64,000 nucleotides of DNA from Beaufortia kweichowensis (Eukaryota > Chordata > Actinopteri > Cypriniformes > Gastromyzontidae), in contig CM032798.1 of the NCBI GenBank assembly GCA_019155185.1, positions 18,235,121 through 18,299,120 on the forward strand, read 5' to 3'. How positions within the stretch are numbered: the stretch's first letter is position 1; the number at the start of each line of letters is the position of its first letter. Positions 14,601-24,142 of this stretch are shown piece after piece. The position numbers and the translations under genes are program-made. The notes under the pieces are model-generated. The model was not told the origin of the DNA, did not search any database, and saw only the letters and a program-made list of their open reading frames with translations.

Positions 14601-15147
14601 GTAAGAATTATGCTAATGTATCTGAAGAATGTGATACTTATCTAATGTGAGAATTTTATTATGGACAAAAAAAGAAAAAAAACAAGTGTCACCAAACAGA
14701 ACCGGCTAAAAACAATCAAAGGAAAATGCATATTGCTGTTATATTTTGGTCTGCTGTGACTGGTTGTTGTATTGACAGATTGCAAAATTTTTAATGCCTG
14801 ATATATGTCGCTATTTGCCTCTCTGTTGCCTCTTTTCTACCTCTGTTCTTCACTTTTCCCAGTCTCTGCATGTTGTTAATGTGACCTTATACAGTGCTTT
14901 AATAAATTTAACTTCTTTGCTGATCTCATTCCTTCCTTCTCTAATATTTATACCTGTTGATTGATATTAGGATATATTAACATGACCACATACACTACAG
15001 ATTGTATTGTTTCTCAACCTGAATGTCATTCCAACAGTGGAAGATCTTGAACGTAATGATGGCACATCAGACAGACCTTACTTCATGCCCGAGAGACTGC
15101 TGTCCATCCTCAAGAAGTCCAATGAAGGGCCAAAAACCATAGATTAA
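2149..15147 (+). CDS. slc44a2: Choline transporter-like protein 2 (CTL2), 22 coding exons
   Basis: Spliced exons: 2149-2185, 6744-6792, 6893-6966, 7110-7194, 7291-7375, 7479-7595, 7684-7744, 7853-7979, 8324-8407, 8508-8620, 8740-8871, 9192-9291, 9380-9472, 9571-9655, 9749-10011, 11379-11473, 11658-11761, 11883-11956, 12042-12112, 12228-12316, 12399-12483, then 15038-15147. All phases agree and give 710 residues, close to the roughly 706 of mammalian CTL2. Diagnostic stretches include KFDPTFKGPIYNRGCTD near the N terminus, GDPRKVIYPTDS, the large extracellular loop with paired cysteines and N-glycosylation sequons (NKT, NAT), and the C-terminal signature EKFIKFLNRNAYIM. About ten membrane segments are visible. 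The family is multipass plasma-membrane and mitochondrial proteins linked to choline and ethanolamine uptake; human CTL2 carries the HNA-3 neutrophil antigen. The short N terminus resembles the P2 promoter form. The 4.6 kb intron 1 and the minisatellite in intron 15 are the notable introns. The alternative is another SLC44 member (CTL4 or CTL5), but the sequence fits CTL2 best. Confidence 0.92.
2650..2700 (+). repeat. (ATCT)n/(AT)n microsatellite
   Basis: A tetranucleotide ATCT run passes directly into a TA run, in slc44a2 intron 1. Confidence 0.95.
5168..5286 (+). repeat. tRNA-derived SINE, degenerate copy
   Basis: It ends in the 3' tail shared by fish SINEs (cgctttggataaaa...ctgccaaatgcataaat) and carries a B-box-like gattcccgggaaacacaca segment upstream. 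It lies in slc44a2 intron 1. Confidence 0.55.
5705..5770. repeat. Fragment of a short interspersed element
   Basis: The segment aaaggatagttcatcgaaat resembles a widespread cyprinid element beginning aaagggatagttcaccc. A second fragment of the same kind lies at 27843-27890 in rgl3 intron 2. The family assignment is from memory. Confidence 0.35.
6330..6400 (-). repeat. SINE tail fragment
   Basis: The reverse complement of the same SINE 3' tail (cagatgcttttacccaaaatgagttgcagt...) lies in slc44a2 intron 1; only the tail is recognisable. Confidence 0.4.
10086..11285 (+). repeat. 34-bp minisatellite array in slc44a2 intron 15
   Basis: About 1.2 kb of tandem copies of a 34-bp AT-rich unit, with core taggatagattcattc followed by a ttttaatagaatcattt stretch. 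There are roughly 30 to 35 copies. Many vary by a few bases (attc/atta/cttt), and shorter or merged units occur around 10610-10640, 10740-10800 and 11200-11285. The unit contains a near-palindrome (gattcat...tgaatc type). It fills most of the 1.37 kb intron between exons 15 and 16. Confidence 0.95.
12890..13207. repeat. Short non-autonomous DNA element, copy 1
   Basis: It ends in atattatgacacccct and shares internal blocks (tgtgttttctctttt, gggtagggaggc-like, cagttattg) with the better preserved copy at 16887-17169. It lies between exon 21 and the first alternative last exon of slc44a2. The left boundary is uncertain. Confidence 0.4.
13638..14158 (+). CDS. slc44a2: Alternative last exon of slc44a2 with long acidic Pro/Gln/Glu tail
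   Basis: The frame left by exon 21 (phase 1, ending at 12483) continues here as CEDLERNDGSSDKPFFMSP, homologous to the start of the downstream last exon (LEDLERNDGTSDRPYFMPE). It then runs about 150 residues of Glu/Gln/Pro-rich low-complexity sequence to TAG at 14156-14158, giving an 847-residue protein. The acceptor before it (tcaag) lacks a good pyrimidine tract, so use is probably regulated or minor. AATAAA signals at 14241-14246 and 14901-14906 could end this transcript. The tail would face the cytosol. The homology with the next exon and the intact 521-bp frame argue against chance. Confidence 0.7.
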
Positions 15148-15540
15148 AACAAAGAGGATACGGAGAACATCCAGATTTATCTATTTGCACTGATGGTTTG
15201 GCATATGTCAACATTGCAATGCATGCCACACAACTCAAGCCAAAAGTATTACATAATTAATGCTAATTAAACTAAGAGTAATGTTTATTTTGTGATGGTA
15301 TTCGTATATATATGATGTTTTCATTTGACAGTTATTTTCCTTTTATCTTTTGTTATTTTCAGTTTTAATGCTTTTGGAAGTACAATAATGTGTTACTGAC
15401 TTACTATTATTTCATTATTCTCTTGATAACTTCTTGTCTTTTGATACTGTGATATGGCAATGGTAATGTTTTATATTTCACACATGTTGATGTTTAAATT
15501 CTTTAATAGATATAATGAAAGCCATTAATTTGTATATGAC

Positions 15541-15546
15541 AATAAA
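15541..15546 (+). terminator. slc44a2: Polyadenylation signal of the canonical slc44a2 transcript
   Basis: AATAAA about 400 bp after the stop codon of the downstream last exon and before the odad3 promoter. Confidence 0.5.
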
Positions 15547-15790
15547 ATATTTCTTTCTTCTATTTGCGAAATTAATAACTTTAAACCTAATGTTATATAA
15601 AAAATTAAGAGACACAGAAACAAATTGTACATATTAATAACGTCATAATACGTATGTAAAGTTTTCAAGCTTTTACTTCTAGATATTGCATCCAAATATG
15701 CGTTTTTTATTTCCATTTTCCTTTACAAATATGCTAATCGGCAATTAGAATATTTCAATCAGATATAAATACACCGATGTTGCTTACCGG

Positions 15791-15929
15791 TTAATTACTT
15801 CCGGGTACGTAATGCATGGAGCAGTAACTAGGCAACGAGTTACAGAAACAAGTGAACGTGCATCGAGTGCGGTAATGTGGAGACGAAAAACCAACTAAAA
15901 GGCTTTAAAAACAATAAATAATTACAAAA
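15791..15929 (+). promoter_or_regulatory. odad3: odad3 promoter with ETS site and RFX X-box
   Basis: An ETS-type ACTTCCGG is followed by GTAACTAGGCAAC at 15824-15836, which fits the X-box form GTNRCY-N-RGCAAC bound by RFX factors. It lies about 95 bp before the start codon. X-boxes close to the start site are characteristic of motile-cilia genes, and that matches the downstream gene. There is no TATA box. Confidence 0.6.
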
Positions 15930-18900
15930 ATGTCGAGTGTTTATATCTCAGATGGGCTCAAGCCTCATATCCATGATCACATCTCTGAACTACAACAAAA
16001 AATTCAACTTCTAGGTGAGCTTTGTTTTATTTTATCTTCAGCTGTAAGAAGTTAACCTGCAATTACATAATAAACATATTGAATGAGAAAATAAGTCACT
16101 AGTGTTATATATAGTGATAAATTATATTAAATCTATTACATTATATTTATACATTCGTTGTAACGCTGGCAGACTTGCTGTGTTTTATATCAAAGTGGCT
16201 AAATTTTTATTTATATTTGCATTTTGGATTTATTAAGCAAAATGCTTCATAAAATATGGAGATGAATTTTAATATTACAATACAGTCACATTACACTTAT
16301 ATTTGTAGGTTTGGGTTAATGTTGTTGTTGTACTTGTCCACTAGAGGGAGACAGAAACGCGTATTTTGAAAGCTCTCAATCAGCCAACAAGAAGAACAGA
16401 GAGACCATCATACAGCTCAGACAGGAAAATAAAGATCTGCACAAGAAACTGGCCAAGTCTCTTGCAGTATGTCAAACGTTGTGAACATACAAACACATAC
16501 ACACTATGTTTTTATATGTTAGACTTTTACACTGTACAAACTGTATATTGTAAACCTCATTCAAACCCTAAACCTGTTACATGTAATGTGCATCCAGTGA
16601 TGCAGAAAAATGTTCTTGGTTCAAAGGTCATGGTTTGAGCCCCAGGCAACACACATTCTTATACAATGTATATTAAATGCACTGTTAGTTGCTTCGGATA
16701 AAAGCATTTGCTAAATGAATACATGTAAATTGATGTCCAGGGAGATGAACAGGTTATCAGAGAGGCCTTTCAGAAGCATGCAGTGGAGAAAGCAGCATTC
16801 TGGAACATGTCTGGGAAGGTGAGGTTCAATCTGTGCACTCACTATGATTGTGATTATATTAGATCATTTTCATTATTCACTCAATAGGGCTGTCACAATA
16901 TCAGATTCTCAATACACGATTTTCATGGCCAAAAGAATTCCTAATAACAATATTTTGCCTTATCTATTAAAATGCTTTTTTGAAATCAAATTCATCTTTA
17001 GTTTTGTTTACTTTGTGTTTTCTCTTTTTTGGCTAGTGAGGGTAGGGAGGTCGAAGGAGAAAGTTTCTAACAATTATGGCTCTTAAAGCAAATTAGAATT
17101 AACACGATATTGATAATCATTGTTCTTAACATCACAGTTATTGGTGAAACTAGTATATTGTGACACACCTTATTTTACAGTTATAATATATATAGAAAAA
17201 GGTGATCACATGGCAAAAACAGGCGATTTAATGCCCTGTCTTCAGCTATTTACTCTTAATAAACAAATAAAAAGTAAGTGCAAAGTGCCAGATTGTTTTG
17301 TTAAAAAACTTACAGGATCAGCCGTATATAACCTGATGTCCAGGGCCTTATCTTACTCACAGTCTTTGCTGTGCAGGAGGCTCAAACAGAACTGGATCAG
17401 AAGCTGTGTGATAAGATGAAGAAGCTCAACGCTCTGAAACACACCTCTCAAACACACAGAAACGCTTTAGAGGAGCTGAAGGTCCAGTATCAAAATTTGA
17501 CGGTGAGCAGAAGTCCTCAACTTGATGTGGAGAAACGAGAGGAGGAGGAGAAGGTACGCTGACACACACACAAACGCTCAGTTATATCTTGTGGAATGAT
17601 GGTAACTCTCATGTTGCCCTCATTCACAGAGAGAAGGGGACTCCACCGATCAGCTTCCCCCAAAGGTTTTTACTTTCTGAAAGCATCCCACATCCTTTCC
17701 TCTTCTGTTTTAACCTGTCTGCTGTCTAGAATAATGAATTGTTTTAGCACATCACAGGAAAATGAATGATTGTGTATCTGCTTGATATGCAGGAGTTACG
17801 CATTCTGGAAAACCGTTTGGAGAAAGCTCAGCTGAAATGCCATGAAGTGGAGCACATCATGCGTGGATACCTTAAACTGAAAGAGCATCTACAGGTAACA
17901 CAGACAACGTATGAATGGACCACCAAGGGTTTAATAGGTCTTTTCAGCAGGGGGATCCTAAACAATCACAACTGAAAGTATTTCAGTGGATTACAGACTT
18001 CTGTTTCTATAGGATGAGAGTCTTACATTTCATTCTCAACTGGACCAGCTGGAGGCAGAAATTCACAGACAGACACAAGAACTCAAAGACCTGCAAGTCA
18101 TGAACAGTGATGCTCACCTTTCCAAAGACTATGCTAAGGTAAAAACAAAAGAAGCAACATTTCACGGCTGATTGAAGCATTTAATGACAGGATTAATGTG
18201 TACAGTAATGTGTGTGTTCAGGCTGAGCTGCAGCTTCAGGAGGAGCAGGTGTACAGAGAACGCAGAGAGAGAGAGAAAATCCTGTCCCGCTACAAGAAAC
18301 AAGCGGAGGAGAGAAAGGCTCAGGCAGAGAGGATGGAGAGAAGAGTGAGTATCAGCTATCACACCTGCTACAATCAATGTGTGTTATATCACAAATATCT
18401 CCATTCTGTCACCTTTCACCCTTCATCCAGCCCCAGCGAGCGCCCATGCACCCTGATGAGATGAGCAGTGAGGCCCAGCGCAGTACCACTGGAGTCGGCG
18501 AGGAAGATGAAGGGATGTCTACATACGAAGAAGCTTTCCAGCACATTAAAGACGCCACCGGGGTTACAGACACACAGGTGAGATTTACCAAACAACGTTG
18601 ATCGTGAAGAATTTAGCTTAGGGGCTTTTATAAAAATTCATTTAGGTTTCCTCATTTATTTCAAATTGATAATGTTCAAACTTTTGATTGACAGTTGTGA
18701 AGTCATTGCAATTTTTGCATATTGAATTTCAAGTCATTATCTTTCTTACATGTGTTTGCATCCCAAATTCTCCATTGTGAGAACTGCAAATGTAGTCTGT
18801 GTTCATGATATCATTTAATCAATAGGAAATAGTGGACAGGTTTGTCTCTCAGGAAGAAACTCAAAAACATCTGGAGGAGATGAGAGCAAAAAATGAGAGA

Positions 18901-20879
18901 ACTCTTCTTCAGCTGAAGGAAGAGAAAAATGAGCTACAGAATCAGTTTCAGGATATGAAATACTCAGGAGAAACCAAACTCTCAAGGTGAGACATTACCA
19001 CTTAAATAACATTAAATAGTAGTATTACATAATAATATTTGATATCATCTCAGTTGTTTATCTAATTTTGCTGTTCATGCATGCACTAAGTGAATATTTG
19101 ATGGTTTAGTGAGCAGCAGGTGCTCCAGGAATGTGAGCGCCACCTGCAGGATGAGCAACAGCGTCTGGATGCAGCTAAAGATAGTCTGGACTGGCTCAGG
19201 CGCACGCTCGTCTCTGTCAGAGCTGGAGTACAGCAGCTCGCTGACAAACTACAACATATACAGCTGGTACATACTGTACATTATACTGTACATTATATGA
19301 CACGCTAATGACCTAATGACTTCACACATACATGATCCTGTTTCACTATGTAAATATTTGACACTGTCTGTGAATTTAGGCTAAAGTCTCCAAATCTAAA
19401 TATGAGATTAGCATCAGACTAAGCATCAGATTAGATTTACAGTCATAAAAATGATGAAAATAGGTAATGTGTGTTTATTGCTGTACACGATAGATTATAT
19501 GATGCATACATATGATCATTTACAGAAGATAAGATTAAGATATAAGATTTTATTATTTTGCACAGAAAATATTGGAAATTGACTTCCTAAATATTGAATT
19601 TAATCTTTGACATGGTCATACCTGGTCAGTATTAAAAATATCAAGATTGTATTTTTACAGAATTTTTTCTTGTTCTTTACATTATAAAAAATATTTGTAT
19701 GTACAAAACAGTAAATCACAAAAATTGCTGTAACTGGTCTTTCACAGACAGGTTCACATATATGTCAACAATTTCAAGAAATATGAGTAAACAGATTAAC
19801 TGCAGTTTTTGCAAAGCATTTTCTTAGAATTGAATGTAAATGTTTATAGTATGTTTTTTGGGAATACACCAGTATTCACCAGGAATTGTTGGCCTGTAAT
19901 GTTGTCCTTTTACTTTTGGCTGTTTTTGTTAAACAGGAGACTCGCTGACTAAAATCTTGAAATAGATCATATACATTTTATAATAAATATTATTAAGTTA
20001 GCTCCCTTACTGAAGTGAGCAGAAATCAGAATATAAATGTGAATTTATTTTTACTTTCTCTGGCAGACAATGGATCGGGGGACTCAGCTGACCCCAGACT
20101 CAGATGAATATGTGCTGGAGCTGATGTCTGATGCTGACCAGAAACTGATGCTGCTAAAGGAAGAACTGCAAGGCAAAGATCTGGCAACCATCATGAAAGA
20201 GATGGATGAAGATGAGGTAAACAGAACATGGATGGGACAAATGTCAATGATATTGCTGGTTGCACTATACTTGTTTTGTTTTTTGTTTTGTTAAAAAAAG
20301 GAATTTGTTAACTTGTGCAGTGTAAGTGAAATGTATCGTTACTGTAGGGCCTTGCTTGACATTTTAGTGTCTAATTTACATTGTTTTTACGGAACTGCTG
20401 ACTGTTGGTATTTTTCCATGATCTCCTGCAGTTCCCAGCCAGTATCAAGGGGAAACTGCCCCAGCACAACACACGCATTCAGTTGCCTGAGGTGCAGAAA
20501 CTGGACCCCTTTGATGGTAAAGCACCACACCTGTTCACAGATTTCTCCACTTTTAACTTCTCCAGTACACACAGTACAAATGCTTACTCTTGTCAATGAG
20601 AACATAATCTCTGCTTTCTGAAACGCTTAACATCTAAATGTCTCAGAGGCCCGAGCACATTTACGTGCGTGTACGTGCGTGGCTGTGCTACTCTTTAAAG
20701 AATGCTGTTCATCCAAAAGTAGAAAAAACCTTCTGTTTCTGTCAACAGATGAAGAGCAAAGCAGCGACGACGAGAGCGATGTCATTACCCGTGCCTCCCT
20801 AAAGCACAAGTCACAGCTGATCATTGACGCAAAGACCAAAAGGAAGACTCGCGTCAAAAAGAGGAACGGCAAATACTGA
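15930..20879 (+). CDS. odad3: Outer dynein arm docking complex subunit 3 (CCDC151), 14 exons
   Basis: Exons: 15930-16014, 16345-16466, 16741-16818, 17377-17553, 17630-17665, 17793-17894, 18013-18138, 18222-18344, 18431-18577, 18826-18986, 19110-19266, 20067-20216, 20432-20516, 20749-20879. They join in phase into 559 residues (the human protein is about 595). The product is mostly heptad-rich coiled coil rich in Glu, Gln, Lys and Leu, with an acidic patch (EEQSSDDESD) and a very basic C-terminal end (KTKRKTRVKKRNGKY). The family docks outer dynein arms on axonemal doublets; loss causes ciliary dyskinesia and laterality defects. Identification rests on length, the coiled-coil pattern, remembered similarity, the X-box promoter and its place next to rgl3, as in human 19p13.2. 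Coiled-coil proteins are easy to confuse, but the synteny makes this call fairly safe. AATAAA at 20954-20959 is the likely polyadenylation signal. Confidence 0.82.
16590..16732 (+). repeat. tRNA-derived SINE ending 8 bp before odad3 exon 3
   Basis: It has a B-box-like ggtcatggtttgagcccc and the shared tail (gttgcttcggataaaagc...gctaaatgaatacatgtaaat). Its 3' end supplies almost all of the sequence before the exon 3 acceptor at 16740. Confidence 0.6.
16887..17169. repeat. Short non-autonomous DNA element, copy 2
   Basis: It starts gggctgtcacaatatcag and ends atattgtgacacacc, so the termini are inverted (gtgtca/tgacac) over roughly 283 bp. It lies in odad3 intron 3. It is the same family as the copy in slc44a2 at 12890-13207. 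Confidence 0.5.
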
Positions 20880-20953
20880 TCCAGACTGAAAGATGATCAG
20901 CATTGTCTGGATGTTTTACCTTCTTTGTAAAAGAATATGCAAAGTTTGAGTTC

Positions 20954-20959
20954 AATAAA
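20954..20959 (+). terminator. odad3: Polyadenylation signal of odad3
   Basis: AATAAA 75 bp after the odad3 stop codon. Confidence 0.6.
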
Positions 20960-22930
20960 AGTATCAGCCGGTTGAGGTGTTACGTGACAAAAGACACAAC
21001 TCACAATTCTAACGTGACACCGCTTGAAGACCTTGATTCTCAAGTGACACCTGCGTTCAAGGCAGAGATAACATCTCAGTGAACTATTTGAAGAATGTCC
21101 TGTAACAAACCTCTTGACCTAACTTTAAAGTGTAAAGCACACTTTAACACTTATTTAAGTAAGCAAAGGAATAAAATCAAGAACCTGGGTTCTCCAACTG
21201 CATTGCATCTCTCAGTACATTCCTAGACTTTATGAATGATTTAATATATAAACACAAATGCAAAATAGTTACTCTGGCTTCCTTTATTTCTCAGATCTCA
21301 GATGTTTTGATCTTTGTTGACCCCATACTTTTTTCCTGTTTTAGGAAAAAACACCCTGAGAATTGTTTCGACAAAACATTATCAAAATAACTGTGAATGT
21401 GATTATCATCGTTAAATGAATGTTTTTCCAACATATTAAGTGGAAATGCATTCCTGTAAACATTCTGGCTTTGACCTTGTTATATAACACTATAGTTTTA
21501 CTGAAGCATATAATAAAAGAAGCAGATTAGCTGTAGCCTACACTAACTAGGGTTGAGTATGATTATGCAAACACATTCTGGAGTTCCTTCTGCGCATGCG
21601 TCAGTTTAAATACGTTGCATTATGTGAGTATCATGTGACTAAGCCTTAGCATTAATGAAGTATTATTCACATTGGTTATCTAATGTAAAGCTTAAAATTA
21701 AATCACTTCTTATAATTACTTTCCTGTTCCATTTTTAAGAAAAATAAATCTAATATTATTTATGTTGACATTATGCTAGTGAACATGCTAGTGATAACCA
21801 AAACTATTACTGATATTTTAATTTGGGAAAATACAAATTTTGCAACTCAAAACAAACACGCAAGAAACATGACTTCGTTAGACTGTATGTGATGAATGAA
21901 GTATAGCAATAATACAGGAATGTTTATGTAATCTTATAATTATACATCCTATACGTTTACGTACTAAGTAGCCTATACGTCTGACCAGCTAAAATATTTA
22001 TTATTTCATAACATGTAAACAAGCTTCAGGTAAACTCACACCTGGACGATTTTACCTTTTGTAATTTCATCACCAAATACAAAACAGTAATGAAATAATA
22101 AAGTTTAAGAACCCATAACTGTTTTTAATTTATGCAAAATCTTTCTCCACTTTGTTCTTTTTGCCAAGAAGAGAAAGAATCAAAATTCAAAAGAGGCCGT
22201 AAACTTCACATCATTGTCCCTTTAAAAACCTCCTTTAATTAATAAACACTGAAAACATCCCGCAATATAGAACAACGTTTGAGTAAATTGTGATTTTTGC
22301 TCTTTGTGTATTCGTGCACTTGTTCTTATTTGTTCTGTAATTTTGCAAATAAATTAATAGAGTAATAAATGTTGACTAATGAACGCATTTGAGTTTAAAA
22401 TGAGGTAAAAAAAAATACGATATGGGAAAAAAATACGATATGGCTTATATATTTAATATATTATATTAAAAATGATAGATTAGTCTGTTTCTTTGTTTAG
22501 AAAGTTGAGATTTATATGTGCGTTAAACTCTAGTCAACGAGCTTCCGGTTTGTTTTTGTTTTTTTTACAAAGCCACAGTCGTATAAAAGGAAAGGCAAAA
22601 GGGGATTAATAATTGTACTTACAGTTTATTGCCGATTAAAACAGTAAGACATACATTTTTAAAGTGAAAAATATTTTTTTATTGCTGTGATGTGTTGGTT
22701 CTTTATTTACTTCCCAGTGTCACGTGTAGTGCAGATAAACACACACACTTTTACTGCTAATTAAACTGTTCAGGAACACAATGTCAGAAAAAGGGCAGAT
22801 TGTATTATTGAAAGGATGCAGTTAGTGAAGTAAATTAAACTGACAGCTCATTAGCTTGTGTAGACAATCAGTTTATTGTGAGTATTTGCCTGTTAGTCAG
22901 CACAGGGAATGATGGATAAATGCAGGATTA
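20960..22930. other. Intergenic DNA between odad3 and the orphan repeat gene
   Basis: No coding exon is seen. It includes an NRF1-type TGCGCATGCG at 21591-21600 and a small 17-bp tandem duplication near 22405-22442 (two copies of an aaaaatacgatatgg motif). Confidence 0.5.
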
Positions 22931-22936
22931 CTACAC

Positions 22937-22946
22937 TTTATATAAG
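22937..22946 (+). promoter_or_regulatory. TATA box of the orphan repeat gene
   Basis: TTTATATAAG lies 66-75 bp before the start codon at 23012, a normal distance for a TATA promoter with a short leader. Confidence 0.5.
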
Positions 22947-22979
22947 CTACACAATGCACAGACATTTCTGCATCACACA

Positions 22980-23015
22980 ATGACATCAGAACACGAAGAG
23001 CTTTTTGGAATATGA
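22980..23015 (+). CDS. Upstream mini-ORF overlapping the next start codon
   Basis: The 11-codon frame MTSEHEELFGI stops at TGA 23013-23015, which overlaps the ATG at 23012-23014 (ATGA arrangement). If the TATA box at 22937 is used, this would be the first AUG of the message and could regulate the main frame by termination and reinitiation. This is inferred. Confidence 0.3.
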   Translation: MTSEHEELFGI

Positions 23016-24029
23016 TGATGGATTCTCCTGATTTTAACAGAGCTGATGTGATCCACCGAGAAACTAGCAAGACACTTGATCAGGAGAGCAGTTCACAGTG
23101 AGTATCTCACACTGGTTGTTTCTTTGGGTTTAATGTTTTCATTTCTGTTTAATTAATGATTTAATGGTCTTTTAAAACATTTTGGTAATTTATTAAGTCT
23201 TTTGTGTTTAAAAGGAATAAAAATGGAAATGGAGCTTATATTAAATAAACAAACACTGTGTTATATTTGATCATCTTCAAAAGTAGTCACACTTTATCTT
23301 GAATCTGTAAAATCATACTCGTGACATTTTATTATCTGAGAAGCTTTTTAAACAGCAATGAAGGAATTTCTATCAATGCTTTTTCATTATTTGCTCCAAG
23401 TTTTCTAATTAAATAAATTAGTATGTTGGCACAATTATATTTTTGCCTACAAAAGTCATTTCAAACATTGAAATGTACTTCCGATTATACGATTTTTTAT
23501 ATCATGGGAAACATTTGTAAAAAATGTGCCTAAACTTTTGACTGGTATTGTATATTGAAGGTCCGGCAAACAGAAGGTGGAGATGAGATCCTCTCTGGTG
23601 GTGTCTAGGGGAGAGGGAAGTCTGCGGGCACGACTGGACAGGATGAGACATCGGCTGTGCCAAGCTGGACATCATGTGCATATACAGATGGACGAGAAGC
23701 ACGGCGTTTGGCTCAGGAGCTTCCATCCGCTGGACCTCGAGGAACACAGTGATGTGAGTGCTGATGGTGACTACAGGCTGGTGGTGTCTAGGGGAGAGGG
23801 AGGTCTGCGGGCACGACTGGACAGAATTAGACATCGGCTGTGCCAGGCTGGACATCATGTGGATGTACAGATGGACGAGGAGCCCGGCGTTTGGCTCAGG
23901 AGCTTCCATCCGCTGGACCTCGAGGAACACGATGTGAGTGCTGATCATGATTCACCTGCAAATTTGTGTGTATTTATTAATAGACCTTGTATTTATTCAT
24001 ATTTTTAGGCAGTTGTTAATAGATCCTAA
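23012..24029 (+). CDS. Unrecognised small gene with internal 61-codon tandem repeat
   Basis: I do not recognise this protein. Exon 1 (23012-23097, MMMDSPDFNRADVIHRETSK...) ends in phase 2 at a gtgagt donor. The acceptor at 23560 restores the frame (CA + G) into a long open exon. That exon holds two near-identical units of 61 and 60 codons, each starting LVVSRGEG and ending FHPLDLEEH, rich in Arg and His with one Cys per unit. It can end at the donor at 23934 and join a last exon 24009-24029 across a 75-nt intron, giving 159 residues. Using the earlier copy of the donor at 23754 would give about 99 residues. No signal peptide or membrane segment is visible. Support: TATA box, consistent splice phases, in-frame repeat and AATAAA at 24137-24142. 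The antisense frame is also open, so transcript evidence is needed. It sits between odad3 and rgl3. Confidence 0.5.
23515..23556. mobile_element. Probable Tc1/mariner end fragment
   Basis: The sequence cctaaacttttgactggtat matches the terminus I remember for common teleost Tc1-like elements (ctgg/accagtcaaaagttt type). Only the end is visible and no transposase is present. It abuts the proposed acceptor of the orphan gene. Confidence 0.4.
23595..23940 (+). repeat. Two-copy tandem duplication, period 183 bp
   Basis: Copy 1 starts at 23595 and copy 2 at 23778. Copy 2 lacks 3 bp (agt) near its end, so the right ends are 180 bp apart. Identity is high throughout, and the duplication includes the splice donor gat|gtgagtgctgat. 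The frame is kept across both copies. Confidence 0.9.
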
Positions 24030-24136
24030 AGACTGTCAACTGACTAAAAGTTACACATGTGATACCAGTAAGCATTATTGTACATAACAGATATATGCAA
24101 TACCAGACATACTGTATGCCAGTGACCTAATAGTTA

Positions 24137-24142
24137 AATAAA
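24137..24142 (+). terminator. Polyadenylation signal of the orphan repeat gene
   Basis: AATAAA 108 bp after the proposed stop codon. Confidence 0.4.

Noticed and set aside
16337..16352. Possible CTCF site ccactagagggagac
   Set aside because: It overlaps the odad3 exon 2 acceptor and departs from the core at the GGC positions.
23502..23948. 148-codon antisense frame over the orphan gene repeat
   Set aside because: It is also open through both copies, but it has no TATA box, start context or polyadenylation signal, while the + strand has all of these. Not fully excluded without transcripts.
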